Positions 36,444-46,429 of a DNA stretch of 64,000 nt are shown here, piece by piece. Each line of letters begins with the position of its first letter. The stretch's first letter is position 1. A program made the translations under genes and the position numbers. This stretch comes from Chalara sp. BL73 (lineage: Eukaryota > Ascomycota > Leotiomycetes > Helotiales): the NCBI GenBank assembly GCA_918026815.1, contig CAKJVC010000085.1, forward strand, positions 162,101-226,100. Reading direction: 5' to 3'. A model generated the notes under the pieces. That model was not told the DNA's origin. It searched no databases and saw only the letters and a program-made list of their open reading frames with translations.

Positions 36444-37912
36444 GCGTTTTCAAAAATCTCCTTGAATTTATATCATATAAGCGCGAGTGAAGTAGGATGT
36501 TGATGGAGACACCGCCTGATCTGTTTCTGCTGTTCCTGTATATATTTTCTTTAGGCTACTGGTTCCTTGTATATAACCCTTGTATATAAAAACATTCTAT
36601 ATTGATGCAAATGCTTATGGAGATATTTTTATATTTGCATTCAAGGCAATTTTGTGGCTTGGTATTGCAGACATACAATGGTAAACCAATATGCAACGTT
36701 AGGTGTACGGGATAATTGCCGGCCCGGACCTCCACCACCAACATTTATTCACATGGAAACTAGAGGATGCGGTAAAGAAAATAGTTGCCTCAGTATGCAA
36801 GAGATAGCTGTCAAAAATTACATTGCACCGAGATATCTTGCTATATTAACTAAAGCCAAGTATTTAAAGCAAGCAATATGTAGTGAAAAATATTACTCAA
36901 TAATAACAGCACATCAAGTCCACGGCTGTAATGTTGTATATATACGTAATTTATTTGCGACTCGGGTTTGCCAGGCATCCTGGATGTGTTTGAGGGGGTT
37001 AGCCTGGCAGGCCTACCAAGACTGAGCGCAACATTATATGCTTAATTTAAGATGCCCTACAAAGGTACTATCACGTTAAACAAACCTTAATATTTCATGC
37101 TAATGTACAACCAAGGAGAGGCGTGTATATGGCAAGTGCGTATGCTGTATAGCAGTGGAAAGAATTTGGTGGGGCAGCTGATATTATATCAGTACTAGTG
37201 GTTTGGACTGCTTGTGGAAATCTCCCAATTAATCGGCAAATTGTCGCATTTTGTTTTTTTTGTTTATCCGTTCTTTGTGTCCTTTCAGCTTGCATTACCT
37301 AAACAATGAAACGTTAGAGAATATTAACTGCGCACATAGGCGTGTCTGCAGATGGAATCCAAAATGCCAGATTTCGAAGTTGGTTTCAGGGATAGCCATT
37401 ACACAGTAGGAAAATAGGTTGTATGAGTGAAAGAGATTACACCAGAAGAGGAGAACTTTATTAACTAAAGCTTCACCAGGCAGACACGACCAGTGTTCCA
37501 CGGATATACCTTCAAAACATTTCTCTCAAACTTTCAAATATTAACTCTTCCTACTACATTATTAAAGAGCAATCTATTGTGCCTGATGCCAACCATTTGG
37601 CTGTGCAATTCCTGCCATGGTAGATACATGAGCTTGCCAGTTGATCACATCTCTTACAACATGTACTTTTGCATCTTTATAGTTTTGACTCTAGCTTTTT
37701 ATGATTTGAAGTTGTGGATTATCAACTAAACTTTGAGAGTCTTAGCGTTATTTAAATTATATATGTCTGCTAAAGTAGGGTAAAACAAGGCATAGTCATG
37801 AAACAATTCGCGACTATTCCCTGTCCTCTCAAACCTGTGTTCGGCTGCTTTGTAACACCTAGATGAAAAATCTAACGCCTGGTTCTATATTGTTGCCCTG
37901 GAAATAAGACAA
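36444..37912. other. AT-rich intergenic region
   Basis: About 1.5 kb with several TATATA runs. Frames up to 123 codons at 36654-37025 and 78 codons at 37493 show no motif. Nothing is called. Confidence 0.5.
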
Positions 37913-40218
37913 TCAAAATTTCTCCGTATGCTTATCATTCTCCTCAGTGTGAATCTGTGACGGGACGTAGTTTTTAAACTTTCGTAGGTTGATTTTCTTC
38001 TCGAACCTTTTGGCATTGTTAGTGACAGCAACAACAGGTACCTGGATATTACTTGCATTTCGTCAATTTCTCCAGGCGTACGACGTGCTAGCTCGGGAAG
38101 AATAAACCAAGCAATGACTACAGCGATAGATCCAGAAGCCGCAAAACTAGATCAAGAAAATCTCATGTTAGCTTGTCCGTATAATATATCAACTTAATAT
38201 CAGTTCTAAGGATTGGGTTACCAAGTCTAGATGAAAGGACTTACAAGAAACCCGTGCGTACTCCCCATCGAGTAGTATCTCCATTAATCATTAATGGGGT
38301 GCAGAAGCTGAACATAATGGCAATTAGATTTGACGATGCTAGCGCCCACCCAGCGGTTCGGGCACGCAAACGCTGTTGAGGCACTTCAGCAGCGTAAGCG
38401 TACCCAATTGCAGATGCACCAGTGGTGGAGAAAGTCGCAAGACAAGCAAAAAAGACCTATTATGTGGTATTAGTAGCCGATATGAGCGATATTGACCCAA
38501 GGAATGTTAAACACCCACCACGAGGGAACTGATGGCTTTTGAAGTGTAGTCAAAGCATCCGACAATACCAAGACATAGGACGGATACAACAGTTACTCCA
38601 TAGGGGTATACTGTGAGAGGTCGACGGCCCACTGAATCTGTGAGTAGAGCGGTGAGGATCATGGAGAGCAGTTGAACGGAGCAGAGGATGACCGTCACAA
38701 GGAAAGGGTTCTTGTTGCCAGCATATTGGACTGCATTACTTGTTAGTCCAGAGTTATCACTCACAAGTGTTTTTATACTGACAGAAGTACGTAGAATAAG
38801 TGTTGAACACAGTCAAGCCGACAAGTTGTTGCGTGATCTTGGGCCATCCTGCTATGATGAATCGAAGTAGATTGCGACCACGGAATATTTCAAATTGTCC
38901 TTCTTGGGCGTCTCGTTTAGCAATATAGTGTTCTCCCTCGATAGTAGTATTCATTACGCTCTACCATTTCCAATAAGTCAGGACTACCAAGCAAGGGAAG
39001 ACATGTGTGAAGCGAAGAGTCCACCACTTACAATTACTTCTTCAACGTTATAGTCCTCCATATGGCCATTGTACCTCAAAAGCACCTTTCTTGCTTTATC
39101 AAACTTTCCCTTGCTTACAAGCCACCAAGGAGTCTCAGGGATAACAAGGAAGATGGCCAGCATTGCTCCAATCATTGCCCACTAGCGAAGATTTAAGCTT
39201 ATTTTGTAAGATATGTGTCTCTGCGAATGACTAACCTGAGTGTAGATTGGGGTTCGGAAATCCATTGGGGCAATAGTGTGAAGCCTGTTAAGCGATACCG
39301 AACCTGCGAGTTGGCCAAGAACGAACCAGCTACACCTAGTATTTAACCTTTATTTGTAGAAATTAGGATGGACATGAACTCACAAGGTGTATGCATTGAT
39401 CAAAAATCCTTTCAACTGAGTAGGGGCCAATTCGGATAGGTAAACCGGGAGGGTTGCCTGCAGCATTCCAACACCCGCACCGGAAAGCAGCTTTGCGACG
39501 AGCCAGTGCCTCCAATTGTTAGCAAATGTTTCAGCGAAGATGCTCTAAATTAAATTTAAGAATCAGATTAGCTATTGTGCATTAATTGAATGGCAGTAGG
39601 AATTGAAGGCCTGAGGTTGATACTTACTGCTGTTAGGAAGCCCCAAAGTATCAAGAGCGCAATCTTACGCCCAAATGCTTCAGTCGCGAACTGGAGGAAC
39701 TGAAAAAAATGGTCAACAGGCATCCTGAACCTGATGCGGGAGAACACGAAGTGACCTACAATTTGGCCAACAGTCTGACCGGCAGATTGTATCCCGCCCC
39801 AAGCAGAGATGTATTTGCCCTCGATGATCTTGGTCCCGGGCGGCGCAAACTGTGCGATAAAACCCTTATTCGATACGATCCCTCCATTTAAACTGATTTC
39901 TGTGACCAGCAAGATCTCCTATTTAGTATATCTGGCGAAGACAATGAGAGGCCTTGAAAAAGACTTACGATACCCATCTAAGGACGAGCTGAAAGCAGCA
40001 CCCATGGCTACTGCTGTCACGAGCTTGTACTTCTTCGCGCACTCCCACACGGAAAGGTCGTCAGATTTGTAGCGTATCGGTGCTGCATGTTTTTCTTGAC
40101 CTGCAGCATCTTGTCCCAGAGCCGCTTCAACATTGCAGAATTCGGTCTTTCTCACTTCAGATTTGTCGTGACTGGAGTCAATGACTTCCGAGTTACGTTC
40201 CTCGCGATAGTCTGCCAT
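37913..40218 (-). CDS. MFS sugar porter, maltose/alpha-glucoside permease type
   Basis: Eleven exons: 40218-39969, 39899-39760, 39699-39628, 39544-39384, 39329-39236, 39181-39032, 38960-38783, 38730-38519, 38456-38245, 38146-38057 and 38006-37913. They give 550 residues. Seen: DGYQISLNGGIVSNKGFIAQ, ISAWGGIQSAGQTVGQI, TEAFGRKIAL, VYLSELAPTQLKGF, IPETPWWLVSKGKFDKARK, TDSVGRRPLTVYP and ELARRTPGEIDEMFEKKI. These are sugar-porter motifs (GRK, PETPW, PESPRW-like, ELxxRTPGEIDEMF). The last intron (38007-38056) uses a GC donor (GCAAGT). The ends of exons 7 and 8 have close alternative donors. It imports a hexose or oligosaccharide with protons; the substrate is not readable. Upstream CreA-type sites suggest glucose repression. 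Confidence 0.88.
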
Positions 40219-40340
40219 TATCAGTGCTTGAAAGGTTGATCGGATGACAGTAGTGACTTGTGGGAGGGCAGGATTTTGATGGCGGAAGTGGACGCGAAGC
40301 TTTTACCATTCATTCCCGGTGGTTGGCTAGTCTTGCATGA

Positions 40341-40406
40341 TTATATAAACATGTTCAAAAATGGAATGTTCCCCGCGAAACGCGACCCCGCACCCGTTAT
40401 CCCCGG
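40341..40406 (-). promoter_or_regulatory. TATA box and three CreA-type motifs of the sugar porter
   Basis: On the minus strand GTTTATATAA lies at 40350-40341, about 125 bases before the start codon. Three CCCCG(C/G) motifs at 40371-40376, 40386-40391 and 40401-40406 match the CreA/CRE1 consensus (SYGGRG on the other strand) and are spaced 15 bases apart. CreA mediates carbon catabolite repression, so the porter is probably off on glucose. Confidence 0.5.
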
Positions 40407-42174
40407 ATATTGCTCCAGCTTTGAACAGTCTGAACTACCGCCAGCTATGAATCAAGTTCTAATCTTGCGGTAAATAAAGCTCTTCGGTTGCTGTTTACCC
40501 GAGCAGGTGATCAGATGAAAACCTAAAAAAGTAGCATTTACATATATCCACCAATGAATGACTTTTGCAGGCTATAAACAGTGAATATAAGGCCTAACTA
40601 AGCTCGAAGCCACAACTTGCTAGCCATAAAAGCTTTTTTTGCTCCGAAACAGTGAGAAGGCAAGTATGCATAGATTTTGGGATCTTGCTACCTGTTATGG
40701 GGTGTCTTGGCATAACATGTGCCAGAAGCAGTACCAACCCGAGGAGCAGTGTTCCCAGGTTATGGGAGCTTCCCACGATAAGGGTGCATCTCAGGAAAAT
40801 CCATTCAGGGAACGGTTATGCGTCTTGAAAGTAAAGATTTGATGGTTCAGAAGCGGCTGGGAGAGAGCGAGGCACGTGATTAGATCCCGATGGACGAGCG
40901 CCACATCTCTTGTGTCGCCTCTGGAGTACACGCGGGCCGCCCGGCATGAACCCTAAACACTTGGATTTAGTGACAAGCCTTTACATAAGCTTTGGTACGA
41001 CTGTTACACAACAACAAAATCAGTGGCACTACGACCTGACAAATACTCATCTTTGAATACCAAAATAAAAGAACCCCTCTGGAAATAACCTGTTTTCGCC
41101 AAGCATCTTCTGCCTTTGAAATTACAGCACTGAAATCAGGTAATTTTATAGGCTTAAACTTCCGTCTTTTTCTTTTTAAAGCCTTAGCACTAGGATGACA
41201 GGTCCCAGAATCGGTCGGATTAGCAATGGTGTTTTCAGGCATAGTGGCTGTTAATTTATCAATAAAATAAGGCGCTGTTTACTTCATTATTTACATTCGA
41301 GGTTTTTGTGGCTATCTCGAATTAACTGGTCGTTCTGCTCGAGCCATGGTAAGCCTTGCCGCAGCCCAACGAATAGGCGCCCTAGTTATTACAACGAATC
41401 GCTTTTTACTATTCGAATGATGCAATATATTGTTTCGCTCCATTGTATCTGCCATGGGTATTTAACTATAGGGCGTGGTGAATTAAAAGGTCTGATGCAA
41501 GGCTACGAAGCGCTGTTGTTGTCCTCATATGTAGAGCTGACAGTCAGCTTCTTTTACGTCATTATGCCATGGCGTAGAGAAAGTGTACGTACTAGTGCCT
41601 ATTCCACGCACGATAAGCTGAGCGAGAAATGTGATTTTTTTTGCTTGCATTTGTAAAATTTGGTGACTGTTTAAAATTTAGGCACTACAGAGCTCAGCAC
41701 AACTGAATTTCTTTACAGTCAGGTGACTTATGACTAAATAACCTCATAATCAGTGTGGCCGACCGATGGAGCTTGAGCGGGCTATCAGTCTGGATTAGAG
41801 TCATCGCAAGAGGCGTGGGGGTCCCTGACGAAAGACGGGCATGTTGGCTTGCCTTGACCTCATTCCTCATGCTTACCTGTTCTACACTACTACACTATAT
41901 ACATTCACTGATGTTATGCCCAAGATGGCAAGTTTACCGTCTTTGCGACTACTCCATTCTGATTTCCCATTTTATTTTATTCCATGTTGGGTCCCAGTTC
42001 ACAAACAGCTTCACCTGCGAAACCCGATATACACGATGTGATATGTGAAAACCAGGACGTAGCAATTGCAAACCTCTCAGCTTGAAATGCCAAGCTCCTG
42101 AGTTCATCACACATTTGTCTCGGAGCACAGCAGACCCAACACAGCACCCAAACAGCCACCAGAACTTGGCGACG
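40407..42174. other. Intergenic, nothing recognised
   Basis: 1.8 kb. A 91-codon minus-strand frame at 41242-40967 has a basic stretch (ALKRKRRKFKPIK) but no known domain. Sequence is mixed in composition. Confidence 0.45.
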
Positions 42175-42894
42175 ATGGAGGCGACTTCGTCCACGTCCGG
42201 AGCTCACCGCGTCGAAACCATTAACCCCGACCCCAATGAACCATCGCCTTCATACTCGGTGTGCGGCTTTAACCAGTCTCTGTCTCTATCTGCGTACCTA
42301 GCCGCCCCAAAATCCACCGGCTTGGTCGCCTTAACGGATGAAATAACTTATTCGCTCAAGACTTACCAATCCGGCTTGGGCACATGGATTGGAATATTTG
42401 ACTTTGAGAAAACCTATCAGATAGGGGTCAGTAGACAGGCTCTATATTCGAACCTGCTGCTCCAATGCATATGCACCTTTTACCGCCAAGCACCTTCGCA
42501 CTTGACATATGGAGAGGTATGGCAGCCGGTCACTTCACACTACTATGTAGGTAATGCAGGGTAAATGCATGGGTCTATGGATTAGCATATCTCACAGAAA
42601 GAGGATTCTCTCACACAAGCTATTTCGCTGTGTATACTAACTTATCATAAGCCCTGTGCCACCTCGTTAGCGAGATTGACTGTCCAGAACCGCACAGTGA
42701 TGCGCTTACCGTAGTGGTGTTACAGAGTAACTACGAAGTCTTAACGGAGTCTGGGACGCTCCATCGCTTTCATTACCAGGGTGATGGATTTGATCAGGGT
42801 AAGAGGCATCTCTACGAGTTCTACGGGACTTGATATGGCCAACTTCTTTATATACGTACGTCAAGAGATCAATATTGCGTTGACAAATCAATGA
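42175..42894 (+). pseudogene. Truncated, frameshifted fungal transcription factor (PF11951-like)
   Basis: Exon 42175-42550, a 101-base intron (GTAATG...ATAAG) and exon 42652-42894. The text reads DEITYSLKTYQSGLGTWIGI, then FDFEKTYQIGVSRQALYSNL, SHYYVALCHLVSEI, VVVLQSNYEVLTESGTLHRF, HYQ, and after a one-base frame shift near 42780 VMDLIRVRGISTSSTGLDMA and NFFIYVRQEINIALTNQ. This is the start and middle of the ligand/activation domain of Zn2Cys6 regulators (fungal transcription factor domain 2). The Zn2Cys6 domain is not found upstream and the end is missing. It is a relic; its former targets are unknown. Confidence 0.7.
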
Positions 42895-43112
42895 CAATTT
42901 CAGTGTGAACTCAAGGGCTAGAACATCGTAAAACTGAAAACGGTGCCACGGAGGATCAGATGGCCAATTATTTGATGTCTCTTGTTGGCAGTCCTGCCAA
43001 CAAGGTATATGACAGCGTCGAGGATTGATACATAAGTACCACTGTTACCTTTAGGGGAGTTCATTGCGATGGGGCAAGCGAGGAAGGCTTAGGGGAACTC
43101 TTTTTCGCAGTA

Positions 43113-43455
43113 CAGTCAAAACTGGTAATGTCAGAGCTCCTTATATCGGAAACCTCCAGTTATCGGAATCAAGGCTTGATACGATTGATTTTTGGCTGGG
43201 TACTTCGGAAAACCTTTTTATATCGATGTCGGAATGGATTTACTAAAAATTTGTTAGGTTCCGATATATAAAGTGTAGAAATATTGCTTAGTAATACAGG
43301 TTTTGCACAAACACATGATATATTTTGACACTTTGTGTGCTTTTTATACGTTCATGCTTATTTATACATATTTATGCAACTCAATATACCGGAAACCTCT
43401 ATATATCAGAATGCTGGGATGGCACGGAACGTTCTGATATAACCAGTTTTGACTG
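43113..43455. mobile_element. MITE with pogo/Fot1-like termini and TA duplication
   Basis: 343 bases bounded by inverted repeats starting CAGTCAAAACTGGT (43113-43126 and, inverted, 43442-43455). With three mismatches the inverted repeats extend to about 25 bases. A TA flanks each side (43111-43112 and 43456-43457), as made by Tc1/mariner-pogo transposases. Inside, a GGAAACCTC(C/T) motif occurs near both ends. There is no transposase frame, so it is non-autonomous. CAGTCAAA termini are usual for fungal pogo-type elements. Confidence 0.72.
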
Positions 43456-43457
43456 TA

Positions 43458-44199
43458 CCTGCTGCTGGGAAGTCCTTTTTTCCCCCTACACTGCTAGAAG
43501 CCGGTGTTGTTGTTAGGAGACAGAATGTCATTCTTATCTGCCATTCAACCACACGAAAGATCTCACTCTGATTTGCCGGATAGCCGTGGCCATGGCGTGG
43601 TATCACTTAATACGCATACTCTTCGCAGAGCCTCATTTCAACGACCCAAGTGTCGATGACATCACAAAGAAACTTTGTTCCTAGTCATTACTTAGTGACA
43701 TTAGGGGAGAGCTAGGGTATTATTACATTCGGGCTAGAGTTCGATATGATTAGCCATCCTGTCCAGTCCAACTCATGATTCTGTTCTTTATGATAAATAA
43801 GGAACTGAATTACTATAGAGGGAAGTGGATATATATGGAGACCTTAAGTCCTAGCAAGCCCTATCAAGGCCCCAACGCCGTCATAGGGTTCGCCAGGGGC
43901 GTCGGGCTAGTGAACTCTTCCAGTTTTCTCATCACTCTATTAAGCCTCATATTGCAACACTATGCACTATGCCCTAATTTCCTTTGACATGAACACAGAA
44001 TGCAAGATCTAGGGTACAATTGTTGGTGAATGTCAACCTGTACCCGACGAGAATGAAAGCCGCCATAGGCAGTCTTCTATCCCCTTCTCTCTTCAATGCT
44101 CCCCCTCCTCTCTAACTAAGCCTGAGGGAAGCGTGCAGGTTCTCGCCGCCATACCTTCAGGGGAAGCTTAAGTGGCCAGAAAGTTGACAGACTTAAAAG
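43458..44199. other. Intergenic, no gene recognised
   Basis: Mixed sequence right of the MITE. A 70-codon plus-strand frame at 43775 lacks motifs. Confidence 0.4.
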
Positions 44200-44433
44200 A
44201 TGGAAAATACTCAGAAACTAACTAAGAATTTTCTAGCTGATGCCCCACGATATAAGGCAGGGGACGTCATGAGACTAGTAACGACCCAAAGAGGAACACC
44301 TTACGGCCGGGGAAAAGGTAGATCTATGGACCATGCACAGAGCTTTTTCAGCATAGAACTGATAAATTTTCATATCTTTGGTTCATTTCCTTATACGAAA
44401 TCGATATATGATATTATTAGGCGATTGATATAA
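44200..44433 (+). mobile_element. Possible Ty3/gypsy integrase C-terminal remnant
   Basis: The frame contains ADAPRYKAGDVMRLVTTQRG, which resembles the PRYKxGDxVWL segment after the integrase core of Ty3/gypsy elements, where the key VWL is degraded to VMRL. No other domain of a polyprotein is visible around it. The assignment is weak. Confidence 0.3.
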
Positions 44434-45315
44434 CAATTTTTAGTTTATTAAATTAATTTAGACTTTTGTGTTTAATTTATAAAGCTTGCCAGCCTTTCAT
44501 TTTCTATAATCTTCATACTTCATAAGCAATGACAGGTACAAGGGAGTCATATTTAGCTATAACCGCGCAAATGTACGGGTTCAAAATACCAAATTAATTA
44601 CCTCGCTCCTCTTTCAGAAATGGGAATAATTCTGGAAGTAGCAGAAGCAACCAAAAATGCGAAGCAACTGCCACAGTTATGGATATTTCGCCCCAACGGC
44701 TGGTGCCCAAGGCCACCCCACGATTAGCCAGCAATCGCGATAATAGGCAGCGTGTGTCAGAAAAGCGGTAGTTCCGGGGGGGAAGCCACATGCGTGTACA
44801 CAATATGCGGAGAGTCGCGCCACGCTGTAATAGGAAAATTTGACGGATAGGCATACGAAAGGGGAATAGAATGCTACACGGGGTGAGCAATGGAACAACT
44901 GCGATATGCTGTAAATGGGAGACGATTCTCCATCTTTTTCACAAGCACCCAGCATCCAGGATCTTGCTAAATTGGAGGTGTGCAGAGGTGCATTGTAAAC
45001 TCTACCGCGTATAGCACTTGCTGAGCCAACGCTCGAGGAGTCGTCCAAGGACGTCACCGACTCTTGGTAGTTTAAAGCCCACAAACTCGGATATCTCCTG
45101 CCCCTTCTTATAAATCGCCGCCTCTTCCCCTCAGCCTTTGCCTCAGCATTGCCATTCTTCCCAACCAAGACAACAAACCCCTTCAACGTGGGCCGGTTCA
45201 CAGCCCAAGATACACCACACCACAGTGTGCTCTGCTCCTTTGGCTGTTTCCTTCTAGGGTTCATCGCAGGCTCTCAGTCACATAATTAGGCTCTAACATA
45301 TGTGGCCCTTCCAGA
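44434..45315. other. Intergenic, uncertain coding
   Basis: A 195-codon minus-strand frame (45264-44677) has a basic, Ser-rich first half and a random-looking second half. No domain or splice support was found, so no gene is called. Confidence 0.35.
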
Positions 45316-45691
45316 ATGGACACAGGGATCATTGGTCCTGCCACCGTCATGAAGAATTTCGCCGGCTACTTCCTGACGTACGGCACAGTTAACATCCCCG
45401 GCTCGCTCTCGTGGTGCCTCCCCTTCGTCATCCTCACAGGTGTAGGGATTGAATGGATGCTGGCGTGCTTGTTCATCATCCCAAAGTCTCCTCGCTGGTT
45501 GAAGTTGCACGGGCTCCCGCTTGAGACTGAGAGGAATTGGAACCTTCAAGTTCAAGAAAATGATTTCGAAAAACCAGAAAGGTACGCACGCTTCAGAGAG
45601 ATTTGGGCCCCAGACGTGCGAAGATGAACCTTTGTCGCAGTCTTCGTACGCAGATTTCTACAGCTTTCTAGGATCAATGCCGTGCTCTACG
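45316..45691 (+). pseudogene. Sugar transporter fragment with stop codon
   Basis: The frame reads MDTGIIGPATVMKNFAGYF, VNIPGSLSWCLPFVILTGVG and IEWMLACLFIIPKSPRWLKL, the helix 5-6 region and PESPRW motif of MFS sugar porters. It continues in the same frame past a TGA at 45624-45626 as TFVAVFVRRFLQLSRINAVL, up to a donor-like TAC|GTGAGT. Neither the N-terminal helices nor the helix 7-12 half are found. The stop sits where Arg (CGA) is expected, so a single C-to-T change explains it, as RIP would cause. It lies at the edge of the AT-rich block. Confidence 0.65.
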
Positions 45692-46169
45692 TGAGTTGTT
45701 TTTCGACCCTCGAGGATTACCGACTTGTTCGTCTTTCTTTTTTCTCTGTTTCTTTTCTTATTTCCTATCTGTATTCGTTTTTCATTTCTTTTCTAGAATT
45801 GCTCATTTAGGTAGAAAGCTCCCCTAATGTCTCAAATTGGCCTCTGATTCCGATCCCGTCTGTCAAAGATCCCGGGTGGTTGCTAAGCCGAACCGCCAAA
45901 ATGCGGCAAGAGCGACAAATTCAAAATTATTTATTTCAGGTTCCCAACAAAATTATTCACGCGTCATCAAAACGCTTCGGCCTGTCAACAGGGGGTGTAC
46001 TTACTCTATACGCACTCACTAAATTTAACCAAAAACACACCAAATACCACCAACTTTGTATGTTTATAATAGGGCATTCTATTAATAATATTTCTTAGAT
46101 AAAAATATTAGTTTCTATAAATTAGATGCGTAAAAAAAAGTAGTATAGAAATATTTAAGATTATGATTT

Positions 46170-46429
46170 TGTAACGACGCAAGGAATCACGGGCTAGAAT
46201 AGAGGCATATGGGAGTGCGTACAATAGGCTGATCGTAATTGCCTTATAGGTCTAAAGTACTAAGGATACAAAAACATGAGGAGTAACTGTAAAGGATATA
46301 AACAAGCCTTTATATAGGCGACTCCGAGTTTACCCCGTATTAAGTCTGAAACCCTTTATACTTTAATTACTACTTTTTGCTTTTGTATTATAATTTCCGC
46401 GCTGTGCTTTAAGTATACCGATTGTTACA
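46170..46429. repeat. LTR-like segment with TGTAAC...GTTACA ends
   Basis: 260 bases begin TGTAACGACGC and end ATTGTTACA, a six-base inverted terminus of the TG...CA form seen in long terminal repeats. Inside is a TATA-like TTTATATAGGCG at about 46312. No matching second copy was found by eye, and there is no 5-base duplication. It could be the 5' LTR of the element whose body is now the AT-rich block. The call is tentative. Confidence 0.35.

Noticed and set aside
38757..38790. Alternative end of sugar porter exon 7 at the stronger GTGAGT donor
   Set aside because: It would insert CQYKNT before the conserved FQYAGNKNPF and leave an intron of about 35 bases; the GTCAGT donor gives the family-like YFFQYAGNKNPF.
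44677..45264. 195-codon minus-strand frame
   Set aside because: No family motif, and composition changes abruptly halfway; probably a chance frame.
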